Assembly (NCBI RefSeq): GCF_022835695.1
Contig: NZ_BQUV01000002.1
Location: 806,001-870,000 of the forward strand
DNA: 64,000 bases
Origin: Bradyrhizobium sp. Ce-3
GTDB lineage: Bacteria; Pseudomonadota; Alphaproteobacteria; Rhizobiales; Xanthobacteraceae
Direction: 5' to 3'
In this document: positions 12,685 to 21,230 of the stretch, piece after piece
Layout: each line of letters begins with the position of its first letter
How positions within the stretch are numbered: position 1 is the first letter of the stretch
Position numbers and translations under genes: made by a program
Notes under the pieces: model-generated
What the model was told of the DNA's origin: nothing
What the model saw: only the letters and a program-made list of their open reading frames with translations
Database searches by the model: none

Positions 12685-12798
12685 AAACGATCATACGTTT
12701 TTTTCTTGGCTTCGCAAGCAACCGTGCTATGGTTGCTGCATGAAATCCGCAGTTCGTTGAATCTGTTGGGATTTCATGCGATATAGATACGGTCGTTT
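12685..12798. promoter_or_regulatory. Candidate TetR operators in the ivd/tetR divergent region
   Basis: AAACG-ATCATA-CGTTT (12685-12700) is an inverted repeat with 5-bp arms, 31 bp before the ivd ATG. A related sequence in the opposite orientation lies at 12787-12798: on the minus strand it reads AAACGACCGTAT, matching AAACGATCATA of the first site at 9 of 11 positions, near the tetR promoter side. Two related boxes facing each divergent gene fit a regulator that controls both operons. This is seen only in sequence. Confidence 0.5.
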
Positions 12799-12846
12799 GC
12801 TTGTTTCCTTGATCTCCCTGACAAGCCAACACCCTCCGAGGCCCCG

Positions 12847-13500
12847 ATGGCACGCACGATCGGCTCACATGGCCCCACGACGCTGGAGGCGATCCGCAAG
12901 GCCGGCGTGCGCCTGATCTTCGAGCACGGCTACGAGGCCATGAGCCTGCGCCAGCTCGCCGCCGAGGTCGGCATCCAGGCCGGCTCGCTCTACAACCATA
13001 TCTCAACCAAGCAGGACCTGCTGTTCGATCTGGTGCAGGAGCATATCAACGATTTGCTGCGCGAGCTTGATCTTGCGCTCGAGGGCAAGGCCGATCCGGT
13101 CGAGAAGCTGCGCGCCTTCGTGGCCTTCCACGTCACCTATCACATGACCCGCAAGCGCGAGGTCTTCATCGCCAATTCCGAGCTGCGCAGCCTCGATGCC
13201 AAGAACTATGGCGTCGTGGTGGCGTTGCGCGGCGCCTATGAGCAGCGGCTGGCGCAGATCCTCACCGACGGGGTGTCGGACGGCGTGTTCGAGGTCGGCG
13301 ACATCCAGGTCGCGACCTTCGCGATCCTGGCGCTGCTGACCGGGCTCTGCACCTGGTACCGCCCCGGCGGCCGCCTGACCCGGGACGCGATCATATCAGC
13401 GCATGAGAAGCTGGTGCTGTCGGGCGTCGCGCCGCAGGCCGCGTTCGGCGACGTCCGCAACGCCGCTCACAGCCCGCGGACCGCGCTGGCGGGTTCGTGA
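12847..13500 (+). CDS. TetR/AcrR family transcriptional regulator
   Basis: 217 residues. The N-terminal helix-turn-helix is clear (AIRKAGVRLIFEHGYEAMSLRQLAAEVGIQAGSLYNHISTKQDLL, about 10-58, read in parts), followed by an all-helical ligand domain. Divergent from ivd, so most likely a repressor of the leucine/isovalerate genes that responds to an acyl-CoA intermediate; that ligand is inferred from context. Its stop overlaps the GTG start of the next gene. Confidence 0.85.
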   Translation: MARTIGSHGPTTLEAIRKAGVRLIFEHGYEAMSLRQLAAEVGIQAGSLYNHISTKQDLLFDLVQEHINDLLRELDLALEGKADPVEKLRAFVAFHVTYHMTRKREVFIANSELRSLDAKNYGVVVALRGAYEQRLAQILTDGVSDGVFEVGDIQVATFAILALLTGLCTWYRPGGRLTRDAIISAHEKLVLSGVAPQAAFGDVRNAAHSPRTALAGS

Positions 13501-14000
13501 CCGTGACAGAGCGCCAACAGTTCGATGACATCGATCTGCGGATCCTCTCCGAGTTGCAGCGGGACGGCCGGATCAGGATCAACGAGCTCGCGGAACGGGT
13601 CGGCATCACCGCCCCGCCCTGCCTGCGCCGGGTCCGCGCCTTGCGCAGCCGCGGCGTGATCCAGGCGGTCCGCGCCACGCTCGACGAGCGCATGCTCGGC
13701 TATGAGGTGATGACCTTTGTCCTGATCCAGCTGGACAGCCAGACGCTGACGGCGATCGAGGCGTTCGAGGCCGCGGTGGCGGCCGTGCCGTGCTTCCTGC
13801 AATGCTGGCGGATCTCGGGCGATGCCGACTTCATGCTCCGATGCGTTGCACCCAGCGTCGACGACATGCGCCAGCAGCTGCTGCAATTCGCCGGCCTGCC
13901 CAACGTGCGTAAAATTAGAAGCTTTCCGGTGCTCGGCGTGTCCAAGGATGCGCCGCTGCCGATCCCGGGCGCGCTGGCCGCGGAGAGCTCGGCGAGCTGA
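13497..14000 (+). CDS. Lrp/AsnC family transcriptional regulator
   Basis: 167 residues: winged helix (DDIDLRILSELQRDGRI, LAERVGITAPPCLRRVRALRSRGVI) followed by an effector-binding alpha-beta domain (VMTFVLIQLD, CWRISGDADFMLRC). Lrp-type proteins sense amino acids, which suits its place behind the leucine-catabolism TetR gene. The start is taken as the GTG at 13497 that overlaps the tetR stop by 4 nt; a second GTG lies two codons on. Confidence 0.85.
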   Translation: MTVTERQQFDDIDLRILSELQRDGRIRINELAERVGITAPPCLRRVRALRSRGVIQAVRATLDERMLGYEVMTFVLIQLDSQTLTAIEAFEAAVAAVPCFLQCWRISGDADFMLRCVAPSVDDMRQQLLQFAGLPNVRKIRSFPVLGVSKDAPLPIPGALAAESSAS

Positions 14001-14015
14001 TCGCCGGCCTTGGTC

Positions 14016-14321
14016 CTAGTGGGTCCACGGCTCCCAGCGGCGGAACGCGAAATTGTCGGCATAGGCGATCTGGCGGTGCGCCGAATCCTTGGGCTCGATC
14101 ACCTGGTAGGCGATGCCCTTGCGCTCGCAATAGGCTGTCGCCTCCTCCTTGGTCTCGAAATGCAGCGTCAGCTGCTGCTTCATGTCCGATGAAGAGGTCC
14201 AGCCCATCAGGGGCTCCACGGTGCGCGGCTGCTCCGGCTCGTAATCCAGTTGCCACTCTTTGGTCTTGGCACGTCCCGATTGCATCGCGTTTTTGGCGGG
14301 CTTAAAAATGCGTGCGGTCAT
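14016..14321 (-). CDS. ETC complex I subunit, NDUFS4-like
   Basis: 101 residues. MTARIFKPAKNAMQSGRA at the start and WTSSSDMKQQLTLHFETKEEATAYCERKGIAYQV (given here only as a landmark, about 40-75) match the accessory subunit of alphaproteobacterial NADH:ubiquinone oxidoreductase related to mitochondrial NDUFS4 (18 kDa). It ends in FRRWEPWTH, a typical C-terminus. ATG 14321 is chosen for the MTARIF start. Monocistronic by its surroundings. Confidence 0.85.
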   Translation of the reverse strand: MTARIFKPAKNAMQSGRAKTKEWQLDYEPEQPRTVEPLMGWTSSSDMKQQLTLHFETKEEATAYCERKGIAYQVIEPKDSAHRQIAYADNFAFRRWEPWTH

Positions 14322-14560
14322 GGATGGTCGGCCCCGTGGGATGTGCGATATGGAAGCGATTTGAAGGAAGCCACCGGGATAGTATAGAGACACCGTTCTA
14401 GGAACTGATCGGTGATTCCTCGATCTCGGAGGGAGCCTTCGCCGGACCGGTATAGTCATTCTACCGCGCTGTGACAATCTGGCCTCGGGAGCCTCCGTTC
14501 GGGTCCCCGGGCCCGCGGCGCGGCCTTCTCGACAGCATCACATCGAGGAAGCGGGGCCCC

Positions 14561-15724
14561 ATGGAAATTCACGCTCACCTGCCCGAAAAAGGCCGTGACC
14601 TCCGGCTCGATCTGTTCCGCGGGATCGCGAACTGGGCGATCTATCTCGATCACATCCCCGACAACATCGTGAACTGGATCACGACGCGGAACTATGGCTT
14701 CAGCGATGCCGCGGACCTGTTCGTTTTCATCTCGGGCTACACCGCATCGTTCGTCTATGCCCGCATGATGCTGGAGCGCGGCTTCATCGTCGGCGCCACC
14801 AGGCTGACCAAGCGGGTCTGGCAGCTCTATGTCGCCCACATCATCCTGTTCGTGATCTACATCGCCTCGATCAGTTATCTGGCACTGCGCTTCGGCGATT
14901 CCGAGATCATCAACGAGTTCAACGTCGCCGGCCTCGTCGACAACGCCACCGAGACGCTGCGCCAAGGCCTGTTCCTGAAATTCAAGCCGGTCAATCTCGA
15001 CGTGTTGCCGCTCTACATCGTGCTGATGGGCCTGTTCCCGCCGGTGCTGTGGTTCATGCTGCGGCGGCCGAACTGGACCATGCTGGCCTCGCTCGCGCTG
15101 TGGCTGGTGTCGCGCCACATGGGCTGGAATCTGCCGGCCTATCCGGCCGGGACCTGGTACTTCAACCCGTTCGCCTGGCAGGTGCTGTTCGTGTTCGGCT
15201 CATGGTGCGCGATGGGAGGTGCACGTCAAAACATGCACATCATCAACTCGCCCTACACGCTGTGGTTCTGCATCGCCTATATGATCTTCGCGCTGATCAT
15301 GACCATGGCCGGACGCTTCCCGGAGTTCGGCGCGCAGTTTCCGGACTGGCTGTATTCGGCGTTCAACCCGAACGACAAGACCAACCTCGCGCCCTACCGC
15401 TTCCTGCACTTCGTGGTGATCACGGTGCTGGTGATCCGCTTCATCCCGAAGGACTGGGCGGCGCTGGAATGGAAGGTGTTCGATCCCCTGATCGTTTGTG
15501 GCCAGCAGTCGCTCGCGGTGTTCTGCGTCGGCGTGTTCCTGTCCTTTGTCGGACATTTCGAGCTCTCGATGAGTTCGGGCTCGCTGTTCGCGCAGATCTT
15601 CGTCAGCATCTCCGGCATCGCGATCATGACGATCGTGGCCTATTACATCTCGTGGTCGAAGCGGCAGGACAAGCCGATCAAGCCGCCGGCGCCGAAACCC
15701 GCGGCACCGGCGCAGGCCGGGTGA
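14561..15724 (+). CDS. opgC: OpgC-type membrane acyltransferase for periplasmic glucans
   Basis: 387 residues with about ten hydrophobic segments. The N-terminal DLRLDLFRGIANWAIYLDHI is the OpgC signature of the acyltransferase-3-like superfamily; OpgC adds succinyl groups to osmoregulated periplasmic glucans. A proline/alanine-rich cytoplasmic tail ends the protein. ATG 14561 has been chosen over an upstream TTG/GTG because the family starts close before the DLRLDLFRG motif. Its stop is 9 bp from that of the convergent VOC gene. Confidence 0.85.
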   Translation: MEIHAHLPEKGRDLRLDLFRGIANWAIYLDHIPDNIVNWITTRNYGFSDAADLFVFISGYTASFVYARMMLERGFIVGATRLTKRVWQLYVAHIILFVIYIASISYLALRFGDSEIINEFNVAGLVDNATETLRQGLFLKFKPVNLDVLPLYIVLMGLFPPVLWFMLRRPNWTMLASLALWLVSRHMGWNLPAYPAGTWYFNPFAWQVLFVFGSWCAMGGARQNMHIINSPYTLWFCIAYMIFALIMTMAGRFPEFGAQFPDWLYSAFNPNDKTNLAPYRFLHFVVITVLVIRFIPKDWAALEWKVFDPLIVCGQQSLAVFCVGVFLSFVGHFELSMSSGSLFAQIFVSISGIAIMTIVAYYISWSKRQDKPIKPPAPKPAAPAQAG

Positions 15725-15733
15725 CCAAGCGCG

Positions 15734-16624
15734 TCATTTGCCCGGCCGCCGCCCTTTGCCACCCGGCTGGCCGCCTCGCCACCTGCCCTGTGAAGTGATC
15801 CCATCCCAGGTGGTGGTCCAGCGATACTCGGCCGCCGGCGCCTTCGCGACGCTATCGGCGCTGCGCGCTCCCTCCAAGGCAAACGTGGCGCCCTGCGGGT
15901 CAAGGCAGCGGACGATCCAACTGCCGTTGGGCAACTCCAGCGGACCCTCATAGACCCGTCCGCCACCGGCCCTGACCCGCACGATGGCTGCGTCGACGTC
16001 GTCGACGTTGAAATAGTAGAGCCAGAACGCGATCGGTTCGAGCGGACGCTTGTTGAAGACTCCACCGATGGTCTGCCCACCAGCAGAGAACAGCTGGTAG
16101 GTCTCGACGCCGGCGACGTCGCTGTCGGCCTGTCGCCAGCCAAAAACCTCGTTGTAGAAACCAAAGGCCTTCCGCCAATCGGCGGCCAGCAGTTCATGCC
16201 AGCCGACCCGCCCAAGGGCATCGGGGGCTTCGACCGCGGGCCGAGCGATCCTTGATCCGCTCAGCAATCCGAACGTCGCCCGCTGCGGGTCGGCGACAAT
16301 CGAGATACGGCCGATATTGGTGCCGGTCGGCGGCACGTAGACGGCGCCACCACGTTCCAGCATTCGGCGGACGGCAAGATCGATGTCGTCAACACCGACA
16401 TAACCAATCCATCGCGGGGTTGCGCCCTGGCGAATGCCCTCGTCCGGCAACTCCATCAGACCGCTTCGGGCAAGCTCGCCCGACATGAACAATTTGTAAG
16501 AAATCCCGGATGTAGACGCATCCTTCGTCTCCCAGCCGAGGACGCTGCCGTAAAAGGCACCGGCGCCTTCTACGTCCGTGGTCAGCAGCTCATACCAAGC
16601 GAAGCTCGCACCATCATCAGCCAT
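15734..16624 (-). CDS. VOC family protein with two glyoxalase-like domains
   Basis: 296 residues: two repeats of the vicinal-oxygen-chelate fold (FAWYELLTTDVEGAGAFYGS, about 8-120, and VGWHELLAADWRKAFGFYNE, about 135-250), each with YVGVDD/YFNVDD-type strands. The tail after about 255 is glycine/arginine-rich and low in complexity. Such proteins may be glyoxalases, dioxygenases or thiol-binding resistance proteins; the reaction cannot be told. It is divergent from the RiPP precursor gene (263 bp apart), where VOC proteins can provide self-protection, but nothing here shows that role. Confidence 0.82.
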   Translation of the reverse strand: MADDGASFAWYELLTTDVEGAGAFYGSVLGWETKDASTSGISYKLFMSGELARSGLMELPDEGIRQGATPRWIGYVGVDDIDLAVRRMLERGGAVYVPPTGTNIGRISIVADPQRATFGLLSGSRIARPAVEAPDALGRVGWHELLAADWRKAFGFYNEVFGWRQADSDVAGVETYQLFSAGGQTIGGVFNKRPLEPIAFWLYYFNVDDVDAAIVRVRAGGGRVYEGPLELPNGSWIVRCLDPQGATFALEGARSADSVAKAPAAEYRWTTTWDGITSQGRWRGGQPGGKGRRPGK

Positions 16625-16887
16625 GCCGATCCCTCGCTTCGGCGTCGGGACAACCGCAGTGCAGCATGCAAATTCCCGCATCGTCAACGATCGTGCCCGA
16701 GTGACGGGGCTGGTCAATAATCGCGTTCATCAAGATGAACCTAGGAACGAAGATGAACGACAACACTTGATGCACGCTAGCGCCTCGCGAGAGTGTGCGC
16801 GCAGTGCGTCTTGCACGCAGCTGCGACGAATTGTACAACTGCGCGAGAGTTGCAATCGACAACACGTCAAGAATGGAGGATGCGAGC

Positions 16888-17295
16888 ATGCCGCGAGTGA
16901 AGCAAGCCCCCAAGAGCAAGCGTGTGACCAGCAAGCGTGTGACCAAGGCTGCGGTGCCCGCTTTGGGCGCAGCTGGATTGACTTTCACGCTGGTGGGGGG
17001 AGCGTCCGCATCCGCCGTTCCGGGAGCAGACGCGCCGCAGATACAGAAGTACGGACCGACGCAAGCCATCACACTCGGCGAAGAAGAAATCGCCGACGTC
17101 AGCCTGGCGACCTTCCACCTGTTCGACAAGGAAGACGCCGGAGCCGGCGTCCAGCTGGCGTGGCGCGGATGCGGCGGCTGCCGAGGTTGCCGTGGCTGTC
17201 GCGGTTGCCGTGGCTGTCGTGCCTGCCGCTGCGGCGGCTGCGCGGGTTGCGGTGGCGGCTGCTGCCTGTCGTGGGGCGCCTGCCGCATCTGCTAG
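16888..17295 (+). CDS. Azole-type RiPP (TOMM) precursor peptide, Cys/Arg/Gly-rich core
   Basis: 135 residues. The N-terminus is basic (MPRVKQAPKSKRVTSKRVTK), then a hydrophobic/alanine-rich stretch (about 21-45), then an acidic leader segment EEEIADVSLATFHLFDKE (about 69-86) that probably binds the RRE domain of the next gene product. The core from about residue 95 holds 14 cysteines, mostly as Arg-Gly-Cys or Gly-Gly-Cys repeats, with one Ser and no Thr, ending CRIC. Cysteines would be cyclised to thiazolines and oxidised to thiazoles. ATG 16888 is preferred: GGAGGA lies 7 nt before it, overlapping an alternative ATG at 16873. Family assignment rests on composition plus the YcaO and SagB genes behind it. 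Confidence 0.85.
   Translation: MPRVKQAPKSKRVTSKRVTKAAVPALGAAGLTFTLVGGASASAVPGADAPQIQKYGPTQAITLGEEEIADVSLATFHLFDKEDAGAGVQLAWRGCGGCRGCRGCRGCRGCRACRCGGCAGCGGGCCLSWGACRIC
17185..17220 (+). repeat. 18-bp tandem duplication inside the precursor core
   Basis: GGTTGCCGTGGCTGTCGC (17185-17202) is followed directly by the same 18 bases with only the last changed (17203-17220). Each copy codes for Gly-Cys-Arg-Gly-Cys-Arg, so this looks like slippage that lengthens the RGC array. Confidence 0.9.
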
Positions 17296-17326
17296 TCGAA
17301 ATCGCGTTGACACACATCGATCGTCA

Positions 17327-17365
17327 TGGCCGGGTCCGACACACGTCGACCCGGCCAATTTTGTA
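17327..17365 (+). terminator. Hairpin with T-rich tail between precursor and cyclodehydratase genes
   Basis: TGGCCGGGTC (17327-17336) pairs perfectly with GACCCGGCCA (17348-17357), followed by ATTTTGT. In the 179-bp gap between precursor and enzyme genes it probably acts as a partial terminator, so that precursor transcripts outnumber enzyme transcripts. This is an inference common to many RiPP loci. Confidence 0.7.
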
Positions 17366-17474
17366 TTGTGTCCGTATCGTTGCACGGCTCGCTTCGGGCA
17401 ACGGCGCGGAGGGGTCGAGGCCGGCGCCTCGCCCGCTTCAATGATCGCCCCACAAGCTGCACAGGACCGATTCC

Positions 17475-19727
17475 TTGCCAGGCAAATCCACCCAGCGCGC
17501 CAACAACGACGTTCTGCAGTTCGCACCGAATTTCACGGCCTACGTGCTGCCTCCGGATGTTGTCTGCCTCTATTCCGAAGATCGAAAGTTCTTTCTCCAC
17601 GGCGAGCTGTATTGCGCGCTGGCGTCGGCCATCGGTGCAAATGGATGCAGCGTCGCCAAGCTCACGGACACGCTCGGGCGAAAGTTTCCATCCGACAAGA
17701 TCAGTGAAGCCATCAAGCGGCTGCTCGACCGCCGCTATGTGATCGCAAAGCCGCCAGGTCCCCGGACCGCCGCAGCGGGGCTTTGGGCGAGCCTGGGCCT
17801 TCCCGACGCGATCGCCGAACAAAACCTTCACAACTGCCGCGTTCGACTTGAGACGATCGACGTCAAGGGCGCGGCCGAATTGAGCAAGGCACTGCAGGAA
17901 CTGGGCGTCCGCGTCGTCAAGACATCGCCCGACCTTACGGTTACGTTGGTGAACGACTATCTCGATCGGCGGCTCGCCGAACGCAACCTGCAGCGCGTGT
18001 CCGACGGATCAGCCTGGTTGCTGGTGCAGCCCTCCGGGGTATTTCCCCTGGTCGGCCCCATGTTCAGCCCGGGCGAGACCGCGTGCTGGACCTGCCTGTA
18101 CGACCGGATGATCCGCAACCGCGAGGTCAAGGGCTTCCTGGATCGCGGCGGAGCGCGTGCGGTCGCGGTTTCTCCACTCGCCCAGCACACGGTTGGACAG
18201 AGCGCCATCCACTTTGCCGCGGTTGAAGTCGCCAAGGCGGTCGCGAGCGGCTTCCGTACCGATCTGCGCAATCACATTGTCAGTCTCGACCTGCTGGGCT
18301 CGACCATTGCAAGGCACTACGTGGCAGCCCGCCCGCAATGCCCAACCTGCGGCAACAAGAAACTGCAAAACCCGCGGCGGTCACCACAGCCGGTCGAATT
18401 GGGGCCCGGCGCCAAGCTGGTGATGACCAGTGGCGGATATCGCACCGTCTCGTCCCGCACCACGGTGGCGCGGTTCAAAAAGCATGTCAGCCCCCTCACC
18501 GGCGTGGTGACGCGGCTGGAGCGGATCGAAGTCGATCTGCCGATGAACACCAATTTCTATGCCCAACATAACTTCTCCGCGCCGGCGCAGAACGTCGATC
18601 AGCTTCGCGCCGGGCTGAGCGGCGGCAGCTTCGGCAAGGGCAGCACGGCCGAGCAAGGCGAGGCCAGCGCGCTGATGGAAGCAATCGAGCGATATTCGGG
18701 GATTTTCCAGGGTGATGAGATCCGCGCCCGAAAGCGCTTCTCCGACTTCCCCCCCGGCGACGCAATCCGTCCCAACGACATCCTGCTCTTCAGCGACGAG
18801 CAGTACCGCGGCAGCGCCGTGCCGAATCCCGACGACTCACATCACACCCAGCCCGCCCCCGAGCCGTTCGATCCGTCCGCAAAAATCGAATGGTCGCCGG
18901 TCTGGTCGTTGCGCGACAAGCGGTTCAGGCAGATTCCGACCAGCCTGCTGTATTTCTTCTACGAAGGTCCGGCCGCCTTCGCCGCCGATTCCAACGGCTG
19001 CGCTGCCGGCAACACCCGCGAGGAAGCCATCGTACAAGGCTTCCTCGAATTGATGGAGCGCGACGCCTATGCAATCTGGTGGTACAACCGGTCGCAACGC
19101 GCTGCGGTCGATCTGAACCAGTTCGACGATTCCTACATCCGCGATCTGAAGACCCAGCTCGAGGAAACGGGCCGGCGGCTCTGGGTGCTCGATATCACCA
19201 GCGATCTCGGCGTCCCGACCTATGTCGCGATCGTGCACTGGATGCAGAACGGTCAGGAAAACATCGAGTTTGGCTCGGGCGCGCACTTCGATCCGCGTAT
19301 CGCGCTGCTGCGGTCGTTGACCGAGTTGAATCAATTCCTCTCCATCGGTCTGATGGGCGGCGGCAGCGGCGAGAAGCCGAGCCTCGATGGCGTCAATCCG
19401 CTGCGGCTCGACGAATATCCGTTCCTGATTCCAAGCGCCAATCCCGTCATCCCGCCGGCCGCCGCGACAGACGTGCCGCTCGACAACACCCGTGCACAGG
19501 TGGATGCCTGCGTTGATATCGCGGCCCGCGCGGGTCTCGACTTCCTGGTTCTCGACCAGACGCGACCGGACGTCGAGGTTCCGGTGGTCCGGGTCATCGT
19601 TCCCGGGATGCGCCATTTCTATCGCCGCTTCGCGCCGGGACGGCTCTACGATGTGCCGGTCAAGCTCGGATTGCGCGATCGGCCATCGCTGGAAAGCGAG
19701 TTGACGCCATTTCTCCCGCACACTTGA
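17475..19727 (+). CDS. Fused RRE/E1-like/YcaO cyclodehydratase
   Basis: 750 residues. About 10-95 is a winged-helix leader-binding (RRE) domain; about 105-300 is an E1/ThiF-like scaffold with zinc ligands C204-x2-C207 (CWTC) and C289-x2-C292 (CPTC); the rest is YcaO. ATP-site stretches are GEASALMEAIERYSG (near 395) and EEAIVQGFLELMERDAYA (near 512). It should turn Cys of the upstream precursor into thiazolines using ATP. The C-terminus ends TPFLPHT rather than a clean PxPxP. Start is a TTG at 17475 with AGGA about 8 nt before it; no ATG fits. The SagB gene follows after 12 nt. Confidence 0.88.
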   Translation: MPGKSTQRANNDVLQFAPNFTAYVLPPDVVCLYSEDRKFFLHGELYCALASAIGANGCSVAKLTDTLGRKFPSDKISEAIKRLLDRRYVIAKPPGPRTAAAGLWASLGLPDAIAEQNLHNCRVRLETIDVKGAAELSKALQELGVRVVKTSPDLTVTLVNDYLDRRLAERNLQRVSDGSAWLLVQPSGVFPLVGPMFSPGETACWTCLYDRMIRNREVKGFLDRGGARAVAVSPLAQHTVGQSAIHFAAVEVAKAVASGFRTDLRNHIVSLDLLGSTIARHYVAARPQCPTCGNKKLQNPRRSPQPVELGPGAKLVMTSGGYRTVSSRTTVARFKKHVSPLTGVVTRLERIEVDLPMNTNFYAQHNFSAPAQNVDQLRAGLSGGSFGKGSTAEQGEASALMEAIERYSGIFQGDEIRARKRFSDFPPGDAIRPNDILLFSDEQYRGSAVPNPDDSHHTQPAPEPFDPSAKIEWSPVWSLRDKRFRQIPTSLLYFFYEGPAAFAADSNGCAAGNTREEAIVQGFLELMERDAYAIWWYNRSQRAAVDLNQFDDSYIRDLKTQLEETGRRLWVLDITSDLGVPTYVAIVHWMQNGQENIEFGSGAHFDPRIALLRSLTELNQFLSIGLMGGGSGEKPSLDGVNPLRLDEYPFLIPSANPVIPPAAATDVPLDNTRAQVDACVDIAARAGLDFLVLDQTRPDVEVPVVRVIVPGMRHFYRRFAPGRLYDVPVKLGLRDRPSLESELTPFLPHT

Positions 19728-19739
19728 GGTGATACCGGC

Positions 19740-21206
19740 GTGCGCGCGCGCAGGAAAATGAGCGAGAAAAAGAAATCGCCGCGCGCCACGCCGCCGGCTG
19801 TCTTCGTTCGGCTCAACCCGCTCGTCGCGCTCGAAGCGCAACCTGACGGCAGCCTAGCGGCCCATGTCGAAGGCTATTCGGAGCCTCTGGGAACGTTCAG
19901 CGCAGCCGCAGCGGAACGCGCCCTCGAACTGCAGGCAGGCCTGCCACTTCCCCGCTCGGAAGGCGATGCGGTCGGGCGAGAGGTCGAGCGCCTGATGCGG
20001 CAATTGGCACGCCGCGGACTGCTGGAATATCGCCTGGCGCGTCCGGGCGACGCCAATGATCTCGTCGCGATCGAGCCGCAGACCCCTGATTACTGGCCGC
20101 GAACGCCAAAGCTCGACGATGCGGCAACGGTCGTGCTGTCCCGCTTCGCCTATCTTCGGCGGCGCGGCACCGAGATGATTCTGGAATCACCGCGGGCCAG
20201 CGCACTGTTGAGGATCCGTGATGCGCGGATTGCGGCCCTGCTGACCGTCCTTGCCGCTCCTCAGAAGATCAGCCGCATCCGACGTCTGGACGGCTATCCA
20301 GGCCCTGCATTGCTTGCGCTGCTGCTGGACTGCCAAATCCTGATCGAGATCGACGCCGCGCAACACGATACGCTGCGAAAGGCGGAAGGCGATGACGGCC
20401 TCGTGCTCTGGGATTTTCACGACTTGCTATTCCACGCCCGCAGCACGGAAGGCCGTCAGGCCAATCCGCTGGGTGGCCTCTATCCGCACACCGGCCTGAT
20501 TGCGCCGCTCCCCGCGATCCGACCTGCCTGGCCCGGCAAGACCATCAAGCTGCCGGAATCCGACCGCATCGCCTCGTCGCTGGAGCAACTGCTGCATGAC
20601 AGGCATTCGACCCGCGATTTCGACCATCGGAAGCCTATCACGCTGGCCGAACTTTCGACGTTCCTGAACAGCGTCGCGCGGGTCCGGACGAAATGGAGCG
20701 GGCAGCTGGAGTTTACCGACGATGGTCCCGATATCGAATACACCAGCAGGCCGTATCCGGCAGCGGGCAGTGCCTACGAGCTTGAGCTCTATCTGGCCGT
20801 CGCGAATTGCGACGGCCTGACGCCGGGCTTCTATCACTACGACGCCGATGCGCATGCGTTGGCGGCCATCGACGTTCGCCCACAACAGTTCGACGCCATG
20901 TTGCAAAGCGCTGGATTTGCCATGGACGCGCCGTCTCCACCGCAGATCCTGATCACGATCGCCGCGCGATTTGGCCGGATATCCTGGAAGTACAGCGCCA
21001 TCGCTTATGCGCTGATCCTGAAGGATGTCGGCGTCCTGACCCAAACGCTGTACCTGGTGGCAACGGATCTGGGCCTCGGCGGCTGCGCGATCGGCACCGC
21101 CAATATCGATCTGTTCGCGAAGATGACCGGGCTCGATATTCACGTCGAGGGGCCGGTCGGCCAGTTCGGGCTGGGGCGCGGCATCGGACCGCCCCCTGCC
21201 GGATAG
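19740..21206 (+). CDS. SagB-type FMN-dependent azoline dehydrogenase
   Basis: 488 residues. The C-terminal half (about 260-485) is a nitroreductase fold: RHSTRDFDHRKPITLAELS at its start, YPAAGSAYELELYLAV, and the C-terminal GLGGCAIGTANIDLFAKMTG with GQFGLGRG. This is the layout of SagB/McbC dehydrogenases, which oxidise thiazolines to thiazoles. The N-terminal 230 residues are the variable region found in many such proteins. GTG 19740 is favoured by a GAGGTGA ten bases before it; ATG 19758 is the alternative. Its oxidation role follows from family and neighbours. Confidence 0.88.
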   Translation: MRARRKMSEKKKSPRATPPAVFVRLNPLVALEAQPDGSLAAHVEGYSEPLGTFSAAAAERALELQAGLPLPRSEGDAVGREVERLMRQLARRGLLEYRLARPGDANDLVAIEPQTPDYWPRTPKLDDAATVVLSRFAYLRRRGTEMILESPRASALLRIRDARIAALLTVLAAPQKISRIRRLDGYPGPALLALLLDCQILIEIDAAQHDTLRKAEGDDGLVLWDFHDLLFHARSTEGRQANPLGGLYPHTGLIAPLPAIRPAWPGKTIKLPESDRIASSLEQLLHDRHSTRDFDHRKPITLAELSTFLNSVARVRTKWSGQLEFTDDGPDIEYTSRPYPAAGSAYELELYLAVANCDGLTPGFYHYDADAHALAAIDVRPQQFDAMLQSAGFAMDAPSPPQILITIAARFGRISWKYSAIAYALILKDVGVLTQTLYLVATDLGLGGCAIGTANIDLFAKMTGLDIHVEGPVGQFGLGRGIGPPPAG

Positions 21207-21230
21207 TCCTCGATCCGCCGCGACGCGAGC

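Noticed and set aside
17160-17292. Cys-rich core as a zinc-binding or metallothionein-like protein
   Set aside because: The leader-like acidic segment and immediately following YcaO and SagB genes make a RiPP precursor far more likely.
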